64,000 bases of DNA, taken from the NCBI GenBank assembly GCA_014904845.1, contig MU119338.1, forward strand, positions 82,461-146,460, read 5' to 3'. The position numbers and the translations under genes were made by a program. This document shows positions 11,556 through 20,760 of this stretch, in pieces; the stretch's first letter is position 1, and the number at the start of each line of letters is the position of its first letter. A model generated the notes under the pieces. It worked only from the letters and a program-made list of their open reading frames with translations. It was not told the DNA's origin and searched no databases. The DNA is from Acephala macrosclerotiorum. Lineage: Eukaryota > Ascomycota > Leotiomycetes > Helotiales > Mollisiaceae.

Positions 11556-12812
11556 ATGGCTTCTTGGTTCTATCACAAGGATACTCCCGCCGAGGTCAAA
11601 GATGCTAAGGTAGATTCATATGACCGGTTGTTGGCGTAAAGAAGCCAATCATAAGGGTAGGGTTTGCACCTACTTACAACCTCGACTCCCAACGGTAAGA
11701 AGGTTCAGACTATGCTTGAAGAGTTGAAGAAGACTTATAGAACAGAGTGTATACGTTTGGTCTTAGCTCGTTACCTTATTGAAAGCTGAGCATGACTAGA
11801 CACCCATACTCTGATATCCATACCGAAGAACACCCAGAAAGAAGATTGGTTCCTTCGTTTGAACCAAATTGTCGCGAGGAACGTGGTTCGAGATGCCAGA
11901 TCACGTGTCGAGTGCGCTGGCGCACTCGATGAGACGATATGCGTCTCGTACGAAGCACCGCACGAGACAGCTATTCCTATATATTGGGCAGTCCCTTTTT
12001 AAATAGAAAGATAAATGTAATAGGATATACTATTATTGGATTAGCTTATACGAAGCTAGCCTTGTAATACGCATCCGCCGTGCTCTATTCACGTAAACTA
12101 TATTCGAATCCTACCTGTTTTTTCAACACAAATGGTATGTACAACCCCACCCAAAAAAATAATACAACAGCTCATACCCCGCAGGAAGAATGCAAGTGCC
12201 TGTCGACAACACAAAGTCCCCACCATTTCCAGTCATGGAGACATCGGCTGTGATGTTATACCTCCTCAAGGAATTCGACCAGAAAGACACCTTTAGATTC
12301 AAAGACGAGCTTGAGCAAGCCAGTGCCTTCAGTGGCTATTCTTCTGGCATGGCAGCGTAATAGAGTCCGGGATCAACCCATTCACTATGCTGACAGAATG
12401 ACAGGGACAACTAATCGAAGGTCAGCTGAACTGGTTTGGAAAGCTAGCTCCCCAGAAGAATCAATGCAAATTCGGCGAGACAATCTTTTGCATTCACGGC
12501 CGAATACATTCACAGTTGCCATCGACCGCTTCAAGAGACTTTACGTATCTTCGGTTGCCCTCGAGCTGCAGCTTTCTGGGAAGTATACAGGCGAAGAATG
12601 AAAATTTAGCTGGGAATGGAGGGGAAAGTATTCTGGGCCGATATTGCAGCTTGGCGTAAGGATTCCTCTATTGTGTTCCTCTACTTATTTGATATTTCAA
12701 AGCTTAGGTTTTAGGGTACGATTTCTCGGGCCAGATCAGCGAAGGTGAGATGCAGGAGTTTCCTCGTTTGCTGAAACGGATCGCAAGGATAGGAGAGGCA
12801 AGTAACCCTGAA
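11556..12812 (+). pseudogene. Glutathione S-transferase (Ure2/GST-like) pseudogene disrupted by a solo LTR
   Basis: GST-family stretches appear in order but in different frames. They are TPNGKKVQTMLEELKKTY (about 11690-11735), ISIPKNTQKEDWFLRLN (about 11815-11865), VDNTKSPPFPVMETSAVMLYLLKEFD (from about 12200), CLQWLFFWHGS (about 12320-12352), GQLIEGQLNWFGKLAP (about 12405-12455), RFKRLYVSSVALELQLSGKYTGE (about 12530-12597) and GQISEGEMQEFPRLL (about 12730-12775). Two introns remain recognisable: 12135-12184, and about 12354-12404. Lesions are a frameshift with stops near 11640, loss of one C within the conserved NPNG codons, the LTR at 11870-12128, a small indel before CLQWL, and further frame changes after 12460. 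The intact gene would have been a cytosolic or mitochondrial GST. The family call is strong from many independent motifs. Confidence 0.85.
11870..12128. mobile_element. Solo LTR (259 bp) inside the GST pseudogene
   Basis: The element begins TGTCGCGAGG and ends TTTCAACA, so it has the TG..CA termini of a retrotransposon LTR. It is flanked on both sides by CAAAT (11865-11869 and 12129-12133), a perfect 5-bp target-site duplication. Inside are an inverted repeat (CGAGTGCGC..GCGCACTCG near 11910) and AT-rich promoter-like sequence. No gag or pol sequence remains, so it is a solo LTR left by recombination. Removing it and one CAAAT rejoins the GST NPNG codons next to an intron donor. Confidence 0.85.
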
Positions 12813-14021
12813 TGGCGGAGCCCAAATTGAACTGACTATTGTAGCGTTCGACTGTCAAGAAAGGAACTGCAAAGTCCTGGAAGAATTGGTAAGATGCTGG
12901 AGGAACGTATAGATCTGAAGGCGAATCTAGACCCTGTGCCAACATGAAAAACAAGCTGCAAACGAGTAGCATTATTGTCCCGACGTCTCAGGGACTTCGA
13001 AAATGACCATCGAACGAATCAACCTCAGGGGCAGGCACGGCTATTGCATAGTTATTTTCGAGCTTTCTTGAATGACCTTGTATTCATGGTACTTCGGTGC
13101 ATTTTTATTCGGGTGCAAATGAATGGGAAGGTACATGATGGGAGTTGCCACGTGACCCCCCTAGATTCGCAAGGTATTTAAGCTTCCTTCCCACCGTCGT
13201 CGCAATACATATCTTCCTTCCGTTCTATCCACAAGACAAGTCCATGATTTTGATCGGTCTCCGTCGCGTCATTGACACTTCCTTGATGTCATTCACAACG
13301 GATATGCCTCATGCTTGCTCGTCCTCGCTCCCGCCAATCTCGCTCTCCTCTAACTCTTGCTTGCTGTTTGCCGTCAAATTTTTGATTGACCGTCAAGCTG
13401 AATCTTTCATTCGATCTTTGTTGCTGGATAGAGAGGACGGATCTCTCCTGAACGCGCTTCTCCCCTCTTTGGGACCATGATGTCGACTGGCCGGGGACGG
13501 AAATCCCTGGGTACAAAAGGAGGCTTGTTCCTCAATCAACTTCTGTGAGCTTCCTCCTCCTCTTCAACATCATCAACTACAAGCGATATTCTTTGGTTCT
13601 TGCACACATTATTTCACCTTCTCCATTGATGCTATTCACGAGAACAGATTGTCCGCAGCTTCGTCGTCGGAGACTCAACTACACCATATCTTCCTGGCCA
13701 GCTTTGTCATTGCGATAAACAACCAAACCCGAACACTCTTCCACCTGCACAGTGTCATTATTGATACAATTCACGACACCAGATTTTCCGTAGCTTCGTC
13801 GGAGATTTAACTACTCGATATCTTCCTGGTTAGCTTGCGTTACGGAACACACCCAAAGACACACTCAGACACAAGCTCAGCTTCTGCAAGTGCACTTTGC
13901 AACAAATCAGTACTCAAACAACCTCTTTTCATATCATCTTTATGCCCTCGTCGTCAAGTCGACTTCAATACACGCATAACTTGGCAGCAAATACACTATT
14001 ATTCGCCTTCGGTCAATTTCC
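12813..14021. other. Intergenic, upstream of SET gene, with a direct repeat
   Basis: About 1.2 kb without a supported gene. A minus-strand frame ending near 12736 starts with a signal-like peptide (MLLVCSLFFMLAQG) but overlaps GST-derived sequence and has no recognised domain. The region is pyrimidine-rich from 13200 on and carries the repeat listed at 13626-13837. Confidence 0.5.
13626..13837. repeat. Imperfect direct repeat, two copies of about 78 bp
   Basis: Copy 1 (13626-13705) and copy 2 (13761-13837) share a TTGAT..ATTCACGA..CAGATT..TCCG..AGCTTCGTC..GGAGA..TATCTTCCTGG framework with about 80% identity and a 3-bp gap; the period is 135 bp. It sits about 185-400 bp upstream of the SET-gene start, so it could be 5' UTR or promoter sequence. 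Confidence 0.65.
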
Positions 14022-15097
14022 ATGCTTGTCCGAAATCTCGACGGTATCCGATATCACAATTGCACTCCGCTGACCATTCCAGCTCGGAATATGATTACCA
14101 CACAACCCACCATCCGCCCGGAGGCACAGATCCCGCCACCAACATTGGCCACCGACTTCGATGAGTGGATGGCGGGGTGGGTGTTCAAGCTCGGCGGAGT
14201 AGGTTTCCGCCCCTAGGATATTGTGCAAATGTTAATGTTTGGATAGACCAGATACATCGGAAAGCCGCTCCCAGCTAATGTGGAGCTACCGGGGAATGCA
14301 TGGAAGACATTTAAGCAAGAGCCTCGACAACCTTCAGCTCCCCAGAGCCCGGTCAGCCTCTGCTGCCAATTCCTGCAGCAGGTAACGCCTCCAAAGCTTG
14401 AGCAATCGGAATCATCTTCTTCCTCCAACTCCACCCACTCCCGGACATCCTCCAGCTCCTCCATTGACTCCATATATCCTAAGCCTCCCAAGAAGCCTGA
14501 CCCGCTCTTCGTCACCGAATTCTTCGAAGTCCACAGATCGCCAAAGGGGGGATACGGAGCTTTTGCAACGAAGGATATCGAGGTCGGGACAGTCGTTATG
14601 TCCGAGGAACCACTATTTCGAGCCACATTCAGTGAGGTGTTCTACAAGTACGAGAACCTGACCACAGAGCAGAGGGTAGAGTACCGCTCCCTACACGGCT
14701 GGTCTGGTCTAGGGCTTCCACGACTTCTCGCTATTTTCAAGACCAATCGGTTAGTTGATGACCCTCATCTCTTGGGACATTTAAGTGGCTGATCTTAAAT
14801 CACAGTTTCGAGATTCCAGGTGGCGCGTGCGGAATATTCATTAAGTCGTCTCGCTTCAACCATGCCTGCCACCCTCATGCTACCTGCACATACAAATGGA
14901 ACGAAGAGCTCGGTCATATGGTCACCACATCTATCAACCCAATGAAGAATGGCGACGAGGTTACGATTCAGTATACAAATAACCCAAGCAAGTTGTACGA
15001 TGACTATGGTTTTCACTGCGACTGTCCTGCCTGCCCTGATCCAAAGGAAGCCGGAAAACAACATCGCATGCGTCAACTCCCAATGTCAATGTGGTGA
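14022..15097 (+). CDS. SET-domain protein (putative lysine methyltransferase)
   Basis: Exons are 14022-14198, 14247-14749 and 14806-15097, giving 323 residues. A Ser-rich N-terminal region (SESSSSSNS, SRTSSSSS) precedes a SET domain. The domain starts FFEVHRSPKGGYGAFATKDI, where the GxG-type loop binds S-adenosylmethionine. It continues to RFNHACHPHA (residues 243-252), GDEVTIQYTN and a post-SET CDCPACPD. The usual NHSCxPN signature here reads NHACHPH, with the final Asn replaced by His. Small fungal SET proteins of this type methylate histone or non-histone lysines; the substrate is unknown. Start alternatives are 14022 and the in-frame ATG at 14091. The end is uncertain: a possible further intron (about 15094-15193) would replace the last residues and end at 15262. 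Confidence 0.8.
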
Positions 15098-15647
15098 GGA
15101 CTCCCTGTGGTTGCGCGATAGGCGGTACATTCATACGATGAACTACGAACTCGAAGGAAGATCACGGCATTACTCTAATCAACTACATCCACAGCTTCAA
15201 CACTCTCACATCGACAGCATCCCTACACCCAACGGAATTCGAACCTGCTCTCTCGATACTATGACTTCATGTTAACAATTACGGCTCTCGATTTACAACA
15301 TTTTTAATGGCATTGGTGGAGGATGACCGGGTGGATCAGGGACTTCTGGATTTCATGGTCGCAGAGTTGATGACCATAGATTCTAATGGACTTTACACGG
15401 CTCGTTTTCGTTGACTACGCACACGGCGGTGGATATTCGGAGACTACAGACTCCAGCTACAGTTCTTATTTCTCAATACGATGCTTTTCTTCTCCTGAAA
15501 GATGTTATTGTACTCTTCTTGATAGCTTCCCTGTTCATCCTTTCAGTGCTTCTGCTTCTCTGGAACATTCAGAAGTTCTCTAATTCGATTCCCTGATAAT
15601 GTGAATGGAGCCATGTCATATCCATTTCCATCCATCCCCCACTTCAA
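15098..15647. other. Intergenic downstream of SET gene
   Basis: About 550 bp. It holds the alternative last exon of the SET gene (15194-15262) and presumably its 3' UTR. No other gene is seen. Confidence 0.4.
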
Positions 15648-16517
15648 ATGCTTCTTCTCTTGCTATATTCCTTCCACTACACTGCTACAATAGCGATGCC
15701 ACTTTTGCCCGAACAAATTACGCCACCGCAACCGTCTATGGGCTGCGTCCTCTCACACCCAGAAGATTATTTAGAACGACCACCAGTTCTAACTCCAGCA
15801 CCAGAGCACCAAGTCCCTCGAGAAGAACTACTGCCGCCGGCACAATACCAAACTATAACTTTACAAGACTTACAGCAGTCTGGCCCTCAAACACATCTCC
15901 CAGACCCACAAACACCCCCAACCATGCTCCCCATCCTCTCAACCCGAATTCGCCCTCCCCGTACCTCCCCCGAAGATATCCAGAGAGGTAGATCAAGAAA
16001 TAACCGCCACACATGCGAGACCTGTCTCACCCTCGACCGCTTCCCAGCACCTCCAATCCGCTGCCCTAAGACTGGTGAACCTATTGTTACGGAACAGGAA
16101 CTAGAAAGGAGGTGGAGACAACGGGTTGTAGCGAGGGAGATGGCTGCTAGGAGGAGACCGCTTGGTCATGAGGCGAGGTTTGGGGGTGTGCCGATGAGAA
16201 ATGGACTTGGGGGTAGAGTAGGGGGGTATGGAGGACTGGGTGCAAGCGGAGTAGAAAATGGAAGTGATGAGGGATGGGAAGATGGGGAAGGGGCGCCGGA
16301 TATCATCGAAGGCGGCTTTTCTCGTCGCGAAAGTAGATTAAGACAATCGAGCGAGGAGAGAAGGAAAGCCCAGAGTTGGATTGAGAGATGTACCCGAGCG
16401 AGGTGCGTGGGGTTTCTAGGTGAGGTGAATGGTGGGGTTGATGGGGTAAATTCAAGGAGCGGGAGTGGTGGGGAGGGGGTTGAAAGTGGAAGTGCAAGGG
16501 AGGGAGTAGGAGACTGA
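15648..16517 (+). CDS. Hypothetical Pro/Arg/Gly-rich protein
   Basis: Single open frame of 289 residues, or 273 from the in-frame ATG at 15696. The N-terminal third is Pro/Gln-rich. A short Cys motif follows (HTCETCLTL..PPIRCPKTGEP), then a basic helix-prone segment (ELERRWRQRVVAREMAARRR) and a Gly/Ser/Glu-rich tail. No transmembrane segment is obvious from the second start; from the first start a hydrophobic leader (MLLLLLYSFHYTATIA) could act as a signal. The family is not recognised. It lacks intron evidence, so it is listed with moderate confidence. Confidence 0.45.
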   Translation: MLLLLLYSFHYTATIAMPLLPEQITPPQPSMGCVLSHPEDYLERPPVLTPAPEHQVPREELLPPAQYQTITLQDLQQSGPQTHLPDPQTPPTMLPILSTRIRPPRTSPEDIQRGRSRNNRHTCETCLTLDRFPAPPIRCPKTGEPIVTEQELERRWRQRVVAREMAARRRPLGHEARFGGVPMRNGLGGRVGGYGGLGASGVENGSDEGWEDGEGAPDIIEGGFSRRESRLRQSSEERRKAQSWIERCTRARCVGFLGEVNGGVDGVNSRSGSGGEGVESGSAREGVGD

Positions 16518-17109
16518 GATTAAGAATGAGGGGTTGACTGTTTATCATGATGCTGTTGCCCAATAGGGCAGTGAGGAAAGGTAGATGGGTTGAACGTCGG
16601 CGATTTCGAACTCCCAGGCTTGAGGGAACTTTGGCACAGGTTGAGATACTGTATCCGGCAAAGCGTCAGGATCTTGGTCGGCTATCATCCTCGTTGAAAT
16701 AGAGTGGATCGAAAAAATCCAAGCAAGGCTAGGAGAATGGACTCTATGAGATGTTGAGTCATGTAAGAGATATTGAATGATTATGCTTTAAGCATGGTTT
16801 TATAGAAGTAGAAATCGACAACGAAACCAAACATGAGTCAAATTTCACCCACATCGTAAACTTCCGCGATCAAATCTCACTCAAGGGAACAGAACGCGTG
16901 AATTGAAATTCGATTCACATCCAGAAACTTACCTGTGGAACAAAAGACAGTCATGGAGGCTGTCGCAGCTTGCAACACTTATTCGTCCGTGTATAAAAGA
17001 CAAAACAACATCAAAGAGAATTGATTTTTAAGAAAACAGAAACCGATTTTTGAGGATTCTAAGATTTTCTCACACCGTTTGATCATTCTTAATCATACCA
17101 GTCTTTACG
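16518..17109. other. Intergenic, tandem plus-strand genes
   Basis: About 590 bp, AT-richer just upstream of 17110 as expected for the promoter and 5' UTR of the acidic protein gene. No feature recognised. Confidence 0.4.
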
Positions 17110-17961
17110 ATGTCTTCATCCTTATCTTCAGGTAGTACAGGTAGTCCTCCTTCGCTGTCAAAGAAGCCGACGAAGCCATGTCCGAAATGTCCTCATCGTC
17201 TGTCTGATCTTGCGAGCCATGACGAATCACCTGAGGCAGATGAGATATCTGAGCCTGTTGAGCCTGCTGAGTCCAACACAGTCGATGTGCCAACGGCTCC
17301 CGAAGAAACATGCAAGGAGGGTGAAGTAGCTGAGGCATACACAGCACCACCAGAGCCCACGACATCAACAAGTACAACTACCCCTATCGAGGTCCCTGCT
17401 CTTATTCGCGAAGATGCCTTCATGTTTGAGGACTCAGATTCAGAGAATGACTATTGGTCTAAATATCAGAATGGGAGAAAATCAGTAAGATTCGAAATCG
17501 ACCTGACCTCGGAGGAGGTAGCAAAAAGAGCCGCAGCTGCTGAGGAGGCCGGGAAGCGCGCCTCCGGAGGTGCGAGGCCGAGGACAATCTTGAAGAATTG
17601 GGGGGAGGTTGAAAAGGTTGAGCAATGGCCATTGTCCCCGCGATCGGACAGCGCAGCATCGCGGCCCTCAGCGAGGTGGGCTGGCCATCCATTCCTTGGA
17701 CCAATGTACTCGCCGCCTATTGAGAAGAAGGTCCGGTTTACGACGGTGCGGTTTGTGGCTGATCCTGAGATCTATCATAATGGTGATTATGACGAGGAAG
17801 ACCTGGAGGAGGAGGGGCTTGAGGAGGACCTGGACGATAGAAGTTCGACCTTAGTGGAAGAAAGTGAAAGAAGCGATTCCAAAGATCGTGAAGACTCTGA
17901 TGAGGATAAAGATAGTCTTGAAAAGGCTGCGGAGAATCTGCATATCGATCTTCCAAAATAA
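17110..17961 (+). CDS. Hypothetical acidic protein with RVxF-like motifs
   Basis: Single exon, 283 residues. Ser/Pro/Glu/Thr-rich N-terminus with a CPKC pair (KPCPKCPHR). The centre has two basic-hydrophobic patches, RKSVRFEID (about residue 125) and EKKVRFTTVRF (about residue 209). Both match the [RK]x[VI]x[FW] docking consensus for protein phosphatase 1. The C-terminus is strongly acidic (EEDLEEEGLEEDLDD, SDSKDREDSDEDKD) and probably disordered. No catalytic domain is visible. A regulatory or scaffold role, possibly through PP1, is inference only. Uniform codon use and an AT-rich upstream region support a real gene. Confidence 0.7.
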   Translation: MSSSLSSGSTGSPPSLSKKPTKPCPKCPHRLSDLASHDESPEADEISEPVEPAESNTVDVPTAPEETCKEGEVAEAYTAPPEPTTSTSTTTPIEVPALIREDAFMFEDSDSENDYWSKYQNGRKSVRFEIDLTSEEVAKRAAAAEEAGKRASGGARPRTILKNWGEVEKVEQWPLSPRSDSAASRPSARWAGHPFLGPMYSPPIEKKVRFTTVRFVADPEIYHNGDYDEEDLEEEGLEEDLDDRSSTLVEESERSDSKDREDSDEDKDSLEKAAENLHIDLPK

Positions 17962-18191
17962 GCGGTTCGTCGAAGTCAGGTTGATAAGTTCAGCACCTCT
18001 GCACCAGAGCTTCGTATACGTCGGATAGATCTCGCGATTAAGGACTTCAGCACTCAGAGCCTCAGGCGTAAGAGCTTCGTACAACGGATCAGATGGATTT
18101 CTGCGTGAAATTGGGACGGTGTACATGCGGGCAACTCTGCCATATGAGATGAAAGTAAACATGGAATTTGCGACAAATTGATTCAACACAA

Positions 18192-18803
18192 TCACCCGCC
18201 AACAGGCTTCACTTGAACATGTGGCAAATCGTCCCTAGGTTCCTCATATTCAACATAATCTTCTTCTTCCTCAAAGAACTCAGAAACATCCCCTTCACCA
18301 TCATCCTTCTCACTTCCAATCACCACACCCCCCTTCCCCTGTCCCGCATCATGCGACTGCCCCAAATTCTTCCTCCTCTTAAACAATTTCTCCTTTGCCG
18401 CCGGTCTTCGATGCGGTCCCGGAGTCCCATTCCAGTAATTCTTGTTCTCGTTCTTCGCTTTCCCCTTGATCTTCGCACTCACGTACTCATGCTTGTTCTT
18501 CCACATTTCTCCGTATTTGTAGTCCCTGTGTTCTGCATCACCGTCTGCTTTCCCGCCAGAGACTTGTTGCCAACATTTACCTGTGCAGACGAAGTGCCAT
18601 TTTCGGGTCTCGTCAATTTGGCAGCGGATGAGGACGTCTCGGCGACGGTGGCAAAGGGAGCATTGCTTGCTGTGAGGTGAGGGCTCTGGGTCTTGTTTTT
18701 GTGGCGTCACTGTGATGGAGATAAAGGTATTGGATGAGATCAAATCCCCTGTCTGTGGCTGTGAATTTCTATGCTCGGCTGAGGTATTTGGTTCATTCAT
18801 CAT
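18192..18803 (-). CDS. Hypothetical zinc-binding basic protein
   Basis: Single exon, 203 residues. The core is a Cys cluster CSLCHRRRDVLIRC followed by WHFVCTGKCW, a CxxC..C..CxxxC arrangement that probably binds zinc. A Lys-rich basic stretch follows (AKIKGKAKNENKNYW, EKLFKRRKNLGQ), then an acidic tail (EFFEEEEDYVEYEEP). The HFVCTGKCW segment looks conserved and domain-like, although I cannot name the family. The composition suggests a nuclear or ribonucleoprotein location, which is inference. Its 5' end faces PMP3 across a 351-bp divergent promoter. Confidence 0.75.
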   Translation of the reverse strand: MMNEPNTSAEHRNSQPQTGDLISSNTFISITVTPQKQDPEPSPHSKQCSLCHRRRDVLIRCQIDETRKWHFVCTGKCWQQVSGGKADGDAEHRDYKYGEMWKNKHEYVSAKIKGKAKNENKNYWNGTPGPHRRPAAKEKLFKRRKNLGQSHDAGQGKGGVVIGSEKDDGEGDVSEFFEEEEDYVEYEEPRDDLPHVQVKPVGG

Positions 18804-19154
18804 ATGTTGCGAATGATGAGACGATTCTGAAGTGATCGTGATGTCGACTCTCGGCTGTGGCGCAGAGATTCAGTGCAAGCGCTAATTTTAGCCACATGTG
18901 GCTTGGCTTTTCCCCGTTGTTTGAGCTCGACTGCCAATGGAATCGGTTCCGCAGGTCTCCCCTGCGGAAATTTACGTCATCGGCGCCACGCTTTCTTGGA
19001 GGTACAGTTTCAATACCAAGATTTAAATATGATTATTGCTCTTGGTTGTCCTACAAAAACAAATAAATCTCTCGCTATACTTTCGATCTCCAGAGATTCA
19101 ACAATAATCTGCTATTGAACGCCCCATTACGAACATACCTCCCAATCATACGCA
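18804..19154. promoter_or_regulatory. Divergent promoter, zinc-binding protein / PMP3
   Basis: 351 bp between divergent starts. TTTAAATATG (19022-19031) is a TATA-like element about 130 bp upstream of PMP3. Nothing else is recognised. Confidence 0.35.
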
Positions 19155-19459
19155 ATGGCACAAGCATCAAGCTCAGTGAGCCCTCCTTGACCTGGAATCT
19201 TCGAACTCGAACATAGCTAACACCCATTCCAGTCAGACGTCTTCGCCTACCTCGTCGCAATCTTCATTCCTCCCCTTGCTGTATTCCTCAAGACGGGATG
19301 CGGTGCCGACTTCCTCATCAATATCTGCTTGACAATCCTAGGCTGGATCCCAGGTGTTATCCGTGAGTTTCCCGAGCTACAATCAACCATAGTAAGTACT
19401 GACTGTCTGCAGATGCCTGGTGGGTCATCTCGAAGCACGATCCCGCCAGATACACATGA
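19155..19459 (+). CDS. PMP3: Plasma membrane proteolipid 3 (PMP3/UPF0057)
   Basis: Exons are 19155-19175, 19233-19362 and 19413-19459, giving 65 residues, which is normal for this tiny family. The protein is two hydrophobic helices joined by a short loop: VFAYLVAIFIPPLAVFLKTGC and FLINICLTILGWIPGVIHAWWV, with the family hallmarks FxPPLAVFLxxGCGxxFLIN and GWIPGxIHA. Pmp3 proteins sit in the plasma membrane, help maintain membrane potential, and are needed for tolerance to cations and salt. Exon 1 encodes only MAQASSS, and the introns (57 and 50 bp) have canonical sites. The gene is too fragmented for an ORF scan and was found by joining the exons. Confidence 0.93.
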
Positions 19460-19725
19460 ACGAATCGAAAGACACAAGATGAAGGAGGATGTATAATTTG
19501 ATTTGTACGATTAGGCCAGGATGAAAGGATTTGAGGAGTTCATTGGTTTTGCTCAAGGGATATACCACATGGAATTACGCATGGCAGACACACGGTCATA
19601 CATTAAATGTGAATAATGAATGGATTTCTCTTCACAATCTCATTCCTTCCCGAACCTCCCTTCCTCCCACTCCACAATCCCTATCCCTCCCTTCCCCTCC
19701 CTTCCCTTCGTCAAATATCAAACAC

Positions 19726-20101
19726 TCAATTCCCACCAACCACCTTCCCCCCAATACTAATAGGTTTACTATCCGTATAATTCGGAATATCAGCCATCGT
19801 CTCACTCGCATTCGCAAACGCCTGCTCCGCGCCCTTCGCATCCTTGAAGTGCAAGAAGCACACGGTCGTGTATCCGCTGGCGGGGTCTGCTTGTACGACT
19901 TCCCATTTTGTGAGACCGTAGGGCTCGAAGCGCTTTTCAGCTAGGGGCATGTGGGATGTGAGGTCTGCGGTGGGGTGGGAGTTAGCGGATGAGCTGTAGA
20001 AGATTTTCGGGAAGGGGGAATGAGGAATTGGAGGGGAAAGTACAATAATTCATGTCGAATCTCTCGCTCTTGGGATAGAGGAGAGTGATAACTGTCACCA
20101 T
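19726..20101 (-). CDS. EthD-domain protein
   Basis: Exons are 20101-20044 and 19964-19726, giving 98 residues. The join gives FDMNYYLTSHMPL, the EthD-family YYxxxHxPL motif, followed by YGLTKWEVVQADP and a dimeric ferredoxin-like fold (VCFLHFKDAKGAEQAFA). EthD-type proteins are small alpha/beta-barrel dimers, first seen in ether-degradation operons. In fungi many are of unknown function, and some act as cyclases or decarboxylases in polyketide pathways. Nothing here indicates a biosynthetic cluster. The start gives MVTVITLLYPKSERFD, the usual first strand. Confidence 0.9.
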
Positions 20102-20760
20102 TTTTGCGGTATTGTGGTATTCGTGTTGAAATGAAATCTAAAGAGCATTCATTAGTGGGAGGTATTTCGGTAAGAGTGGGGTCAAACTCACTTATCTGCA
20201 AAATAGTCAATGGGTCAATTGATCGATATGATGCTTCTCAAAAAAAGAAACAAAGGGGTGCTCTGCAAACATATATATACTTCAAAGCTTCCTCTCATCC
20301 ACTGCGGGGTAGTACGTCAACGAATCGGACTTTAGGGGACCTAACTTTCTCGGCGTTAGCGAGCGAGCGTAATGAATGAATTGGCGGGGAGGGCAGAATT
20401 GCTCGCAAAGGCGCTCGCCGAGTCGCCGAAGACTTTCCGACTCGGATCGTGAGACAAATTAAAAGTGATGAATAAGAACAATGCATATGCTGTAAGCAGA
20501 ACAAACACGCACGCACCACTCGGTGTCTTCCTCCCGTCTCCATTTGAAACAAGAATCATATTCTGTCAGCCGGATAATGTTCCAACCACGAGTTGAGATC
20601 ACTCATTGAATATGGTACAGTATGTTACATGGACTCCAATTTTCCATCCCAACCACGCCCATGCAATGTACAATTCTATGCCGTTTCTAGAGCATTTATT
20701 GAACCAAAATTACAACAAGAAGTCTGTCTATTAACACAATGTGTGAAGAGCAGCTCTAGT
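20102..20760. other. Intergenic, EthD gene promoter and EF-G1 3' flank
   Basis: About 660 bp. No gene recognised; a short direct run of AGCGAGCG lies near 20356. Confidence 0.4.

Noticed and set aside
11906..12128. LTR starting at TGTCGAG (223 bp)
   Set aside because: No target-site duplication with this left end; starting at 11870 gives TG..CA termini and a perfect CAAAT duplication.
12736..12972. Small secreted protein on the minus strand
   Set aside because: Half of it is antisense to recognisable GST-derived sequence, and only a leader peptide supports it.
19726..20101. Secondary-metabolite cluster around the EthD protein
   Set aside because: No polyketide synthase, NRPS, terpene cyclase or P450 nearby; neighbours are housekeeping genes.
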